Assembly (NCBI GenBank): GCA_049322755.1
Contig: JBMOQX010000067.1
Coordinates: 155,062-219,061, forward strand
Source: DATIUV01 sp049322755
GTDB lineage: Bacteria; Pseudomonadota; Gammaproteobacteria; Burkholderiales; UBA6910
Direction of reading: 5' to 3'
Length of the DNA: 64,000 bases
Of this stretch, positions 1 through 9,621 are shown in pieces. The position numbers were made by a program, and so were the translations under genes. Every line of letters starts with the position of its first letter. Position 1 is the first letter of the stretch. Below the pieces are notes generated by a model that was not told the DNA's origin, did not search any database, and worked only from the letters and a program-made list of their open reading frames with translations.

Positions 1-402
1 TCCGGCCAGCACCAGTCCCGCGATGTCGGCGATGCGGGTCATGCCCGGATCGAAACGGGTGACGCGGCGCGTCACCTCCGCGCCGGCGCTGGCCGCCAGC
101 GCCTGGCCCAGGGCGGCCAGACCCGCGGCCAACGGCGGCAGACCCGCCTCCAGGGCATGGACCAGGATGCCGGCGAACACGCCCGGGGCCAGGCGATGAC
201 CNNNNNNNNNNGCGCCGAGGGCCGCGCCGGCCGCCGGCCAGACGCCGCTCACCAGGGGCGGCGCCGCGGCGAAACGCTCGCCGACGCCGGCGAGCAGATA
301 CACCGCCACCGCCAGCACGACGTTGCCGGCCAGCGTGAGCGTGAATCGGAAAGCGGGGGGCGAGGGCACGGCGTGCGGGGATGCAGGTTCTGTGCCGGCC
401 AT
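1..402 (-). CDS. MASE1-type membrane sensor protein, 3' end outside window
   Basis: The complement frame is open from an ATG at 402 to the window edge and keeps its phase across the ten-N gap. The visible part reads as hydrophobic helices with SGVWPAAGAALG, then GHRLAPGVFAGILV after the gap. That pattern matches the start of MASE1 domains (W-P-x-x-G-x-A-L, then R-L-x-P-G-V). MASE1 is a membrane-integral sensory domain usually attached to histidine kinases or cyclic-di-GMP enzymes; the output domain lies beyond the edge. It begins 31 bp after the stop of the MASE1-GGDEF-EAL gene on the same strand, so the two are probably co-transcribed. No strong ribosome binding site is seen before the ATG. 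Confidence 0.7.
   Translation of the reverse strand, partial: MAGTEPASPHAVPSPPAFRFTLTLAGNVVLAVAVYLLAGVGERFAAAPPLVSGVWPAAGAALGXXXXGHRLAPGVFAGILVHALEAGLPPLAAGLAALGQALAASAGAEVTRRVTRFDPGMTRIADIAGLVLAG
202..211. other. Assembly gap (10 N)
   Basis: Ten undetermined bases fall inside the partial MASE1 gene. The reading frame continues across them, but compared with typical MASE1 spacing the segment looks about one residue short, so the gap length is probably a placeholder. Confidence 0.95.
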
Positions 403-433
403 TCTTAAGGGCTGCCGCGCACCGCCGAAACCG

Positions 434-3400
434 TCAGGTCGTGGCCTCGCGGGTGAACGGCAGGGTCAGCGGCCGCAGGTACCTGGCTTCGAACTCTTCC
501 GCCGCCAGCGGCTTGCTGAACAGGAAGCCCTGGTACCAGTCGCAGTCGAGCCGCCGCAGCGCGTCCAGCTGGCCCAGCGTTTCGACACCTTCGGCCACCA
601 CCTTGAGCTTCAGCGTGCGGGCCAGCGCCATGATGGCGGAGACGATGGCGGCGTCATCGGGGTCGGACTCCAGGTCGCGCACGAACGTGCGGTCGATCTT
701 CAGCACGTCGATCGGCAGGCGCTTGAGATAGGAGAGGCTGGAATAGCCGGTGCCGAAATCGTCCACCGACAGCGGCGTGCCGATCTTCCCCAGCTTCTGC
801 AGCGTCGCCACGTGCTCCTCGACGTTGGAGAACAGCAGGCTCTCGGTGATCTCCAGCTCCAGGAAACCGGGGTCGAGGCCGGTGTCGCCGAGGATGCGGT
901 TGAGCGAGCGCACCAGCTCGCCGTGCTTGAGGAACTGGCCTGCCGACAGGTTCACCGCCATCTTGAGGCGGGGATAGCCGGCGTCGTGCCAGGCCTGCGC
1001 CTGCCGGCAGGCGGCCTGCAGCACCCATTCGCCCAGCGGCGCGATCAGGCCGGTCTCCTCGGCGATGCCGATGAAGCGGTGCGGCGAGATCAGTCCCCGC
1101 TCCGGGTGCTGCCAGCGCACCAGCGCCTCGGCGCCCTCCACTTCGCCCGAGTGCACCCCCACCTGGGGCTGGAAATGCAGCGTGAACTCGCCGTGCTCGA
1201 TGGCGCGGCGCAGGTCATGCTCCACCGTCAGGCGCTCCAGCGCCTTGGCGGTCATGTCCGCGGAGAAGAACTGGTAGTTGTTGCGGCCGCGATCCTTGGC
1301 GTGGTACATGGCCGTGTCGGCGTTCTTCATCAGCGTCGCGATGTCCTCGCCATCGTGGGGGAAGATGGCGATGCCCACCGAGCAGCTGCTGGAGAGGGTG
1401 CGGCTGGGCAGCACGTAGGGCTCGCGCAGGCGCTTGAGCACTTTCTGCGCCACCTGCGCGGTGTCGGAGGCGTTGCGCACGCCGTGCAGCGCCACCACGA
1501 ACTCGTCGCCGCCCAGGCGCGCCAGCGTGTCGTCCTTGCGCACGCAGGCCTCGAGCCGCGCCGCCACTTCCCGCAGCAGCTCGTCGCCGACATCGTGGCC
1601 GAGGGAATCGTTGATGGTCTTGAAGCGGTCCAGGTCGATGAACAGCACCGCGAAGCTCTGGCCGGTGCGGCGGCTGCTGTGGATGTATTGCGCCAGGCGG
1701 TCGTTGAGCAGCAGCCGGTTGGGAAGCCCGGTGAGGGCGTCGCGGGTGGCCAGGTGCTCGATGCGGGCCTCGGCGCGCTTGCGCTCGGTGATGTCGACGA
1801 TGGAGCCCGCCAGGCGCAGCGGCTTGCCGTAGCGGTCGCGCGCGGCGATGCCGCGCGAGAACACCCACAGGTACTCGCCGTTGGCCGCGCGCAGGCGGTA
1901 CTCGCACTCCAGGTGATCGGTGGTGCCCTTGAGGTGAGCCGCCACCTCGCGCCGGTAGTCCTCCGCATCCTCGGGGTGGATCAGCGCCTCCCACGCCGCC
2001 GCGTCGGGCAGCGCGTCGCCGGCGTAACCCAGCATGGCGAGCAGGCGCGGCGAGACGTACAGCTCCTTGCTGGCGGTATGGATCTCCCACATGCCGTCGC
2101 TGGCGCCTTCCATCGCCAGCATGTAGCGCTGCTCGCTCGCCTTGAGCGCGGCTTCCGCGTGCTTGCGCTCGGTGACGTCCCGGAAGGTGAGGACGATGCC
2201 GTGGATGCCGGGGTAGTCGAGGCGGTTGGCGCCGACCGTCTCCAGGTAGATCCACGAGCCGTCGGCCTTGCGGTAGCGCAGCTCCATCGACATCTCGGCA
2301 TTGGGCGAGCTCACCAGCCGCTGGAATGCCTCGCGGGCCCTCTCCACGTCCTTGGGATGGATGATGGTGAACGGGTTGCGCCCCACCAGCCCGCCCGGGC
2401 CGTAGCCCAGCAGGCGCTCCGCGGAAGGCGACTCGTAGACGGTGGTGCCGTCGGGCCGGTGGATGGTGATGATGTCCTTGGAGTTCTGCACCAGGGCGCG
2501 GAAGGTTTCCTCGCTGCGGCGCAGGGCGGTGACCGATTTCTGCCGCTGGTTGTTGGTGGCCACGATCACCTGGGTCATCAGGAACAGCGCGGCCAGGGGC
2601 AGGTCGAGAAACAGCAGTCCCCGCCAGACCGGCTCCGAAGCGAACGGACCGACGCCGCGGGCGGTGCCCCACACCGCCGCCAGCGCGGCCATCAGGGCCG
2701 CCAGGTGCACGATCGGCGGCGGCAGGCGCACCGCGCACCACACCATGAGTGGGAACGCCAGGGATGCCGTGGCAATTTGCGCGCCGGTGGACTCCAGCGG
2801 TCCGTCGAAAGCCGCGACCGTGACCGCCAGCAGAGCGGCGATGAGCACGGCGGACTCGGTCCACAGCGCGCCGTCGATGCGCTGGGCGGGACGCGCCCAC
2901 CAGGCCAGCAGAATCGGCGTCAGCGCCACGATGCCCAGGCCGTCCCCGAGCCACCAGATCGCCCACCAGCGCGGCAGCTCCGCGGGGGGCGCGCCGAACA
3001 GCCATACCCCCAGCGTGCCGGCCGACGCGCTCGCCAGGGAAGTCGCCGCCGCCGCGCCGAACAGCGCGAACACGTCCTGGATGCGGCTGAATCCGGTGCG
3101 GAAGTCCCAGAAGCGGCGCAGCTGCAGCGCGCCGGCCAGCGTCGCGAGCGTGCTGCCGGTGGCGAACGTGGCCGCTGTCAGGGCGGTGGCGCCGCCGGTG
3201 AGCGAGGCCGCGAAGGCGCCCAGGAGGACCCCCGGCGCCAGCGCCGGGCCGTAGCGCAGCAACATCGCCAGCGCCAGCCCCGACGGCAGCCAGAACGTGG
3301 ACACCACACCCTGAAAACTCGCCAGTTCGAGTCCGATCCGGGCCAGCGCCACGTAGGCCAGCACGACGCCCACGTTCAGGAGCACGCACCGCCCGGGGTT

Positions 3401-3448
3401 CAACGCCGGAGGCGCCGCGTCGGCGAACGCTGTTTCGTTGGTGGTCAT
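434..3448 (-). CDS. MASE1-PAS-PAS-GGDEF-EAL cyclic-di-GMP enzyme
   Basis: A 1004-residue inner-membrane signalling protein. Residues about 20-300 are a multi-helix MASE1 domain. Two PAS domains follow (from about 313 and 441), then a diguanylate cyclase domain with the intact motif RLGGDEF near 646. RKDD lies five residues before it and fits the RxxD product-inhibition site. The C-terminal phosphodiesterase domain begins with EALVRW near 774 and keeps DDFGTGYSSL near 894 and VAEGVE near 957. Key residues of both catalytic domains are present, so it could make and degrade cyclic-di-GMP; which activity dominates cannot be read from sequence. The next gene downstream is a second MASE1 protein. 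Confidence 0.95.
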   Translation of the reverse strand: MTTNETAFADAAPPALNPGRCVLLNVGVVLAYVALARIGLELASFQGVVSTFWLPSGLALAMLLRYGPALAPGVLLGAFAASLTGGATALTAATFATGSTLATLAGALQLRRFWDFRTGFSRIQDVFALFGAAAATSLASASAGTLGVWLFGAPPAELPRWWAIWWLGDGLGIVALTPILLAWWARPAQRIDGALWTESAVLIAALLAVTVAAFDGPLESTGAQIATASLAFPLMVWCAVRLPPPIVHLAALMAALAAVWGTARGVGPFASEPVWRGLLFLDLPLAALFLMTQVIVATNNQRQKSVTALRRSEETFRALVQNSKDIITIHRPDGTTVYESPSAERLLGYGPGGLVGRNPFTIIHPKDVERAREAFQRLVSSPNAEMSMELRYRKADGSWIYLETVGANRLDYPGIHGIVLTFRDVTERKHAEAALKASEQRYMLAMEGASDGMWEIHTASKELYVSPRLLAMLGYAGDALPDAAAWEALIHPEDAEDYRREVAAHLKGTTDHLECEYRLRAANGEYLWVFSRGIAARDRYGKPLRLAGSIVDITERKRAEARIEHLATRDALTGLPNRLLLNDRLAQYIHSSRRTGQSFAVLFIDLDRFKTINDSLGHDVGDELLREVAARLEACVRKDDTLARLGGDEFVVALHGVRNASDTAQVAQKVLKRLREPYVLPSRTLSSSCSVGIAIFPHDGEDIATLMKNADTAMYHAKDRGRNNYQFFSADMTAKALERLTVEHDLRRAIEHGEFTLHFQPQVGVHSGEVEGAEALVRWQHPERGLISPHRFIGIAEETGLIAPLGEWVLQAACRQAQAWHDAGYPRLKMAVNLSAGQFLKHGELVRSLNRILGDTGLDPGFLELEITESLLFSNVEEHVATLQKLGKIGTPLSVDDFGTGYSSLSYLKRLPIDVLKIDRTFVRDLESDPDDAAIVSAIMALARTLKLKVVAEGVETLGQLDALRRLDCDWYQGFLFSKPLAAEEFEARYLRPLTLPFTREATT

Positions 3449-3672
3449 GGGAGCCGTCGAAGCTTACGCTCGCGGTGACGCACGGCGCAAACCGGTGCCC
3501 GGCCGGCGCCGGGCGCCTCGGGAAGCGTTCGTCGCCGGTCGGGGCTGACGGCAGCTTGAGGAGGGCGGTCCACGTCGCTCGTATCGGGTAAGTTCCGACC
3601 GACTATAGCAAATCACGACGGATCGGATTCAGGGGTGGGCAAACCCCGGGGGGCGGGGCGTTCGGGGCCGCG

Positions 3673-3678
3673 TATAAT
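3673..3678 (+). promoter_or_regulatory. Candidate -10 box in the intergenic region before the AbrB-family gene
   Basis: A perfect TATAAT lies 75 bp before the start at 3753, but no good -35 hexamer is found 16-18 bp upstream, so it is a weak candidate. The intergenic stretch 3449-3752 is otherwise GC-rich. It contains a short self-complementary segment near 3498-3518 and no convincing gene. Confidence 0.35.
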
Positions 3679-3752
3679 CGCGGCTCACGAGGGGACCGCG
3701 CCACGTGGGCGGAGGCGCCCCGTTCCTCCGAATCCCCTTGGCAACCTTTCCC

Positions 3753-4784
3753 ATGAGTGCCCGTTTCCTCGCCGTTCCCGGCGCCCTGTTGCTGGGCGGC
3801 GCCGCCGGCTGGCTGGCCCAGTGGCTGCACGTCCCGCTGCCCTGGATGGTGGGGCCGATGGCGGCGATGGCGGCGGCCCGCTTCCGGCGCGCGCCGCTGG
3901 CGCTGCCGCCGGGCGGGCGCCAGGCCGGGCAGCTGGTGATCGGCGTCGCACTGGGCCTTTATTTCACGCCGGCGGTGGGGCAGGAGGTGCTGGCGACCGG
4001 CGCCTGGATGGTGCTGCTGGGGGCGCTGGCGATCGGCATCGGCTACGTCTGCGCGTGGGTGCTGTCGCGCCTGTCGGGAATCGATCTGGGCACGGCGTTC
4101 TTCGCCAGCGTGCCGGGCGGCGCGTCGGAAATGGCGGTCCTGGCGGAGCGTCACGGTGCGTCGATCCCCCATGTCGCGGTGGCCCATTCCCTGCGCATCC
4201 TGCTGGTGGTGGTGATCGTGCCGGGGGCACTGACCCTGCTGGGCGTGACCGGCACCGACGTCTACGCGCCGCCGCAACCGGGCGCGTCCGCCGCCGGACT
4301 GCTCACGCTGCTGGCGCTGGCACTGGGAGCAGCTTTGGTGGCGTTGCAGTTTCGCGTGCCCAACGCCTGGATCCTGGGGCCGCTCGCCGTCACCATCCTG
4401 CTGACGCTGAACCAGGTGGACCTGTCGGCCATGCCGGCCTGGCTCTCGGCCCTGGGGCAGCTGCTGATCGGCCTCGCGCTGGGCTCGCGTTTCGAGCCGG
4501 AGTTCATGCGCTCGGCCCCGCGCTACACCGGTGCACTGCTGGCGAGCATCGCGGTGGCCCTGGTGCTGGCAGCCGGCGTGGGGTTCGCCCTGGCGTGGGC
4601 ATCGGGACTCAATCCCGCCTCCATGGTGCTGGCGGCGGCCCCCGGCGGCATTGCCGAAATGTGCATCACCGCCAAGGTCCTCCAGCTGGGCGTGCCGCTG
4701 GTCACCGCATTTCACGTGACCCGCTTCGTCATGGTGGTGACACTGACCGGGCCGCTCGTCCGGCTGTCGCTCCGAGCCGCGTGA
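3753..4784 (+). CDS. AbrB-family (COG3180) integral membrane protein
   Basis: 343 residues, almost entirely hydrophobic, with about ten predicted membrane helices arranged as two similar halves. Each half carries a PGG-x-A/S-E-M/I motif (VPGGASEMAV and APGGIAEMCI), typical of the AbrB duplication family. The family includes E. coli AbrB and proteins once labelled ammonia monooxygenase. Its transported substrate and role are not established. The ATG at 3753 begins MSARFLAVPGAL; the frame extends upstream but that part is not hydrophobic. It converges with the EamA gene, leaving four bases between stops. Confidence 0.85.
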   Translation: MSARFLAVPGALLLGGAAGWLAQWLHVPLPWMVGPMAAMAAARFRRAPLALPPGGRQAGQLVIGVALGLYFTPAVGQEVLATGAWMVLLGALAIGIGYVCAWVLSRLSGIDLGTAFFASVPGGASEMAVLAERHGASIPHVAVAHSLRILLVVVIVPGALTLLGVTGTDVYAPPQPGASAAGLLTLLALALGAALVALQFRVPNAWILGPLAVTILLTLNQVDLSAMPAWLSALGQLLIGLALGSRFEPEFMRSAPRYTGALLASIAVALVLAAGVGFALAWASGLNPASMVLAAAPGGIAEMCITAKVLQLGVPLVTAFHVTRFVMVVTLTGPLVRLSLRAA

Positions 4785-4788
4785 TGGC

Positions 4789-5721
4789 TCAGCCCCGGCG
4801 CCGCAGCGTCTCCGTGGCCAGCAGCGCGAGCGCCGCGCCGATGGCCACCATGCCGGCGAGCTCCGCCGGGCCCGGCCGCTCGCCCAGTTCGATCGCGGCT
4901 GCCAGCACTCCGATCACGGGCACGCTGAGGATGCCCAGGCTGGCGGTGCCAGCGGGCAGGCGGCGCAGCACGTACACCCACAGCAGCCAGCCCAGCGCCG
5001 TGCCCACGATGGCGATGTAGGCCAGCGCGACGACGAAGTAACCGCTCCAGTCGATGGCCCGCTGGGGCACCGCGGCCGCCACCAGCGCCAGCAGCACGGT
5101 GCCGAGCGCCATCTGCCACGCGGTCAGCGCGAGCAGGTCGGGCGGGCGCTGGCGCTCGACGCGCTTGATCAGCACCGCGCCCACCGCCCACGCCAGGCCC
5201 GAGGCCACCGCCAGCACGCCGGAGAAAAACGTGCCCTGGGTGTGCCAGGGCTCCAGCACCAGCGTGAGCCCGACCGCAGCGAGGATGACCGGAAGCCAGC
5301 GCGCCCCGCGCACCCGCTCGCCCAGGATCGGCCACGCCAGCAACAGCACCCAGAACGGCATGGTGTAGGCGAGCACCGCGGTCTTGGCCGCGCCGCCCGC
5401 CACCAGCGCCCACTGGGACAGGCCGGTGAAGCCGGCGGTCTGGAACAGACCCAGGATCAGCACGCCGCGCCAGCCCGGCAGCCCCAGCGGGCGCCGCGTG
5501 GCCAGCAGCACGGCGAACAGGAACAGGGTGCCGATCGCCATGCGCAGCGCCGCGAAGTCGAACGGCCCAGCGTAGGCGGTGGCGCGCTTCATGATCACCC
5601 AGTTGTAACCCCAGATCAGCGTCAGCAGCGCCAGGGCCCCGGCGGCCCGCCGGCGGGCGCGGGAATCCGCGGCGCGTGCTACGGTCTGATCCGGCGGAGA
5701 ATCCGCCGCGGACGAAGGCAT
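4789..5721 (-). CDS. EamA/DMT-superfamily transporter
   Basis: 310 residues with about ten membrane helices in two EamA repeats. The first repeat opens LALLTLIWGYNWVIMK and the second falls around residues 160-300. Members export small metabolites such as amino acids or sugars; the substrate cannot be assigned here. The hydrophilic N-terminal stretch of about 25 residues is rich in Ala and Arg. The start at 5721 shares two bases with the start of the divergent histone-deacetylase-like gene, inside GCATGC. Confidence 0.9.
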   Translation of the reverse strand: MPSSAADSPPDQTVARAADSRARRRAAGALALLTLIWGYNWVIMKRATAYAGPFDFAALRMAIGTLFLFAVLLATRRPLGLPGWRGVLILGLFQTAGFTGLSQWALVAGGAAKTAVLAYTMPFWVLLLAWPILGERVRGARWLPVILAAVGLTLVLEPWHTQGTFFSGVLAVASGLAWAVGAVLIKRVERQRPPDLLALTAWQMALGTVLLALVAAAVPQRAIDWSGYFVVALAYIAIVGTALGWLLWVYVLRRLPAGTASLGILSVPVIGVLAAAIELGERPGPAELAGMVAIGAALALLATETLRRRG

Positions 5722-6616
5722 GCGCCTATATTACAGCGACCGTTTCGTGCTTCCCCTGCCGCCCGGGCACCGTTTCCCGATGGAGAAATACGCGCGGCTG
5801 CGGGAGCGGGTGCAGGGCGCCTCCTGGATCAACGGCCACGCGCTGGCCGAGCCCCCGGCCGCGGCCGACGACGAACTGGCCGTGGCCCACGCGCCCGGGT
5901 ACGTCAGCCGGGTCGCGGGCGGCGGCCTCTGCGCGAACGAGATCCGCCGCATCGGATTCCCATGGTCGCCGGAAATGGTGGAGCGCTCGCGTCGCTCGGC
6001 CGGCGCCACCATCGCCGCTTGCCGCGCCGCGCTCGAGGAGGGTTGCGGCGTCAACCTGGCCGGCGGCACCCATCATGCCTTCCGCGATCGCGGCGAGGGC
6101 TACTGCGTGTTCAACGACGCTGCGGTGGCGGCGAAGCTGCTGCAGGCGGAAGGCGTGGTCGGGCCGGTGGCGGTGATCGACTGCGACGTGCACCAGGGCA
6201 ACGGCACCGCGGCGATCGCCGCCGGCGACGACGCGCTGTTCACGTTTTCGATCCACGGCGCGAAGAATTTCCCGTTCCACAAGGAGGCCAGCGACCTCGA
6301 CATCGAGCTGGCCGACGGCACCGGCGACCGGGAATACCTGGAGGCGCTGGAGCGGGGGCTGGCGGCGACGTTCGCGCGGGCGGCGCCGCAACTGGTGATC
6401 TATCTCGCCGGTGCGGATCCGTATCGGGACGACCGCCTGGGCCGCCTGGCGCTGACCAAGGCAGGACTGCTGGAGCGCGACCGGCTGGTGCTGGAGACGT
6501 GCCGCCGCCGCAACCTGCCGGTGGCGGTTGCCATGGCCGGCGGCTATGCCAGGGACATCGGCGACACCGTGGACATCCACTACGCCACGGTGCGGCTGGC
6601 GAGCGGGATGGCCTGA
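5720..6616 (+). CDS. Histone deacetylase-family amidohydrolase
   Basis: 298 residues of the zinc-dependent arginase/deacetylase fold. Visible motifs are GGTHHAF (catalytic His pair), IDCDVHQGNGTA (metal-binding Asp and His), the loop SIHGAKNFP, LAGADPYRDDRLG (second metal Asp) and AGGYARD. Bacterial members deacetylate small molecules such as acetylpolyamines or acetoin-related substrates rather than histones; the substrate here is unknown. The length is normal for the class II-like bacterial group. It is divergently transcribed from the EamA exporter, with start codons overlapping by two bases. Confidence 0.92.
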   Translation: MRLYYSDRFVLPLPPGHRFPMEKYARLRERVQGASWINGHALAEPPAAADDELAVAHAPGYVSRVAGGGLCANEIRRIGFPWSPEMVERSRRSAGATIAACRAALEEGCGVNLAGGTHHAFRDRGEGYCVFNDAAVAAKLLQAEGVVGPVAVIDCDVHQGNGTAAIAAGDDALFTFSIHGAKNFPFHKEASDLDIELADGTGDREYLEALERGLAATFARAAPQLVIYLAGADPYRDDRLGRLALTKAGLLERDRLVLETCRRRNLPVAVAMAGGYARDIGDTVDIHYATVRLASGMA

Positions 6617-6626
6617 CCCCGGCGGG

Positions 6627-7838
6627 TCAGATCACGCCGGATGCCCGCAGCGCGGCCAGCTCCGCCGCGCCAAGGCCCAGCAGTTCGCCGAGCACCTCGT
6701 CGGTGTGCTGGCCGAGCATCGGCGGTGAGCCCCCGTAGCGGATCGGCGTCGCCGAGAATCTGATCGGATTGGCCACCGTGGGCACGCTGCCCGTCTCGGG
6801 GTCGGCGAGTTCGACCCGCAGGCCGCGGTGCTGCACCTGCGGCTCGCCGAACACCTGGTCGAGCCGGTTCACCGGTCCGCACGGAACGCCGGCGGGCTCC
6901 AGCAGTGCCATCCAATCGCCCGTGGTGCGCGTCGCCAGCAGCGCCGCCACCTGCGGCACCAGGTCGGCGCGGTGCCGCACGCGGCCGGCGTTGGTGGCGA
7001 AGCGCGGGTCGGCGGCCAGCCCGGCGCGGCCGGCGAGCTCGCAGAAGCGCGCGAACTGGCGGTCGTTGCCCACCGCCAGGACGATGTTGCCGTCGGACGT
7101 GGCGAACGCCTGGTACGGAACGATGTTGGGGTGCGCATTGCCGAGGCGCCCCGGCACCACGCCGCCCGTCAGATAGTTGGACGCCTGGTTGGCCAGCATC
7201 GCCACCTGGCAGTCCAGCAGGGCGAGGTCGATGTGCTGGCCCTCGCCGGTGCGGTCGCGGTGCGCCAGCGCGGCCAGGACCGCCACGCCGGCGTACATGC
7301 CGGTGAAGAGATCGGCGATGGCGACACCGACTTTCAGCGGTTCCCCGTCGGGGGTGCCGGTGATGCTCATCAGCCCGCCCATCGCCTGGATCATGAAATC
7401 GTAGCCGGCCCGGTCCTTGAGCGGGCCGTCCTGGCCGAAGCCGGTGATCGAGCAGTACACCAGCCGCGGGTTCGCCGCCCGCAGCGTGGCGTAATCCAGC
7501 CCGTAGCGGGCCAGTCCGCCCACCTTGAAGTTCTCCAGCACCACGTCGCACGAGCGCGCCAGCTCCCGCGCGAGGCGCGCGCCTTCCGGTTGTGCGATGT
7601 CGAGGGTGACCGAGCGCTTGCCGCGGTTGGCGGAGAGGAAATAGGCGGCGCGGCCGGTGTCATTGCCGGCCGCGTCCTTCAGAAACGGAGGTCCCCAGCC
7701 GCGGGTGTCGTCGCCGCTGCCGGGCTTCTCGATCTTGATCACCTCGGCGCCCAGGTCCGCCAGCAGCTGGCTCGCCCACGGGCCGGCGAGCACGCGCGAC
7801 AGGTCCAGGACGCGCAGGTGGGAGAGCGGGGCGGTCAC
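6627..7838 (-). CDS. Class III (CaiB/BaiF) CoA-transferase, probably succinyl-CoA:glutarate
   Basis: 403 residues with the family N-terminus LRVLDLSRVLAGPWASQLLA, the ADLGAEVIKIEKP strand and the nucleophilic Asp in VAIADLFTGMYAG (about residue 169). Class III enzymes move CoA between carboxylic acids through an aspartyl-CoA intermediate. It lies directly downstream of glutaryl-CoA dehydrogenase on the same strand. That pairing is common in proteobacteria and suggests activation of glutarate with succinyl-CoA during lysine or benzoate-type degradation. The substrate is inferred from context only. Confidence 0.88.
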   Translation of the reverse strand: MTAPLSHLRVLDLSRVLAGPWASQLLADLGAEVIKIEKPGSGDDTRGWGPPFLKDAAGNDTGRAAYFLSANRGKRSVTLDIAQPEGARLARELARSCDVVLENFKVGGLARYGLDYATLRAANPRLVYCSITGFGQDGPLKDRAGYDFMIQAMGGLMSITGTPDGEPLKVGVAIADLFTGMYAGVAVLAALAHRDRTGEGQHIDLALLDCQVAMLANQASNYLTGGVVPGRLGNAHPNIVPYQAFATSDGNIVLAVGNDRQFARFCELAGRAGLAADPRFATNAGRVRHRADLVPQVAALLATRTTGDWMALLEPAGVPCGPVNRLDQVFGEPQVQHRGLRVELADPETGSVPTVANPIRFSATPIRYGGSPPMLGQHTDEVLGELLGLGAAELAALRASGVI

Positions 7839-7849
7839 GAATACCTACC

Positions 7850-8001
7850 CCAGAGACAAAGGCACAGAGAACCCCATTAACCGCCAAGGACGCGAAGGAC
7901 GCGAAGGAAAAATCTCTTCATCGGGTCTCGGGGTTCCTTAGCGTCCTTGGCGTCCTTCGCGGTGAAACGCTGTTGCCGTTCTCTGTGCCTCTGTGGTGAA
8001 A
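7850..8001. repeat. Nested inverted repeat, copy 1
   Basis: Lies between gcdH and the CoA-transferase gene. The outer arms are near 7850-7871 (CAGAGACAAAGGCACAGAGA) and 7976-8001 (TCTCTGTGCCTCTGTGGTG). The inner arms are near 7878-7905 (CCGCCAAGGACGCGAAGGAC) and 7934-7963 (GTCCTTGGCGTCCTTCGCGG). The motifs are internally repetitive with period about 9 (AAGGACGCG). A diverged second copy lies at 16494-16727. Confidence 0.85.
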
Positions 8002-8006
8002 GGTGT

Positions 8007-9203
<1,197 letters not shown>

Positions 9204-9240
9204 GGCAGGCCTCGCTGTCGGATGGGGCCGGGACCGGCAG

Positions 9241-9621
9241 TCAGCCGGGGACCCGGCAGGGAAAGAGATGAACCGTGCCGGCGCGAATGCCCGCCAGCTC
9301 ACCCAGCAGTTTACACCGCCCGCCGGCGCACAGCCGGTAGTCGGCCGCGTGGGGCGACACGGTCAGCGCCAGGCGGGGCAGCGCGCCGACGGCGGGGCGA
9401 TAGCGCCAGGCGCCGTCGCGCAGCACCGCGCCGGGCGGCGGCTCCATGCCGGCGCCCGCGCCGCGCACCCGGGCCGCCAATGGCACCAGTCCGTCGCGCT
9501 CGACGCGGTAGTCCTCTTCCCAGAGGACTTTCTCCACCGAGTGGGTCCACGCCAGCGTGAACTCCGCCGCCGGCAGCGCGGCGCGCACCATCATGTCCAC
9601 GGCGAGGCACAGGCCGATCAT
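9241..9621 (-). CDS. DUF1850 protein linked to the TRAP transporter
   Basis: 126 residues. The pattern FTLAWTHSVEKVLWEEDYRV near residues 21-40 is typical of DUF1850 proteins, which are nearly always encoded beside TAXI-type TRAP transporters. The start codon overlaps the stop of the permease gene in ATGA, suggesting translational coupling. The N-terminal 20 residues are mildly hydrophobic. The molecular function of the family is unknown; a role with the transporter is inferred from the fixed linkage. Confidence 0.85.
   Translation of the reverse strand: MIGLCLAVDMMVRAALPAAEFTLAWTHSVEKVLWEEDYRVERDGLVPLAARVRGAGAGMEPPPGAVLRDGAWRYRPAVGALPRLALTVSPHAADYRLCAGGRCKLLGELAGIRAGTVHLFPCRVPG

Noticed and set aside
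323..3478. 1051-residue open frame on the + strand
   Set aside because: It is antisense to the MASE1-PAS-GGDEF-EAL gene, rich in Gln, Arg and His, with no domain; high GC keeps antisense frames open.
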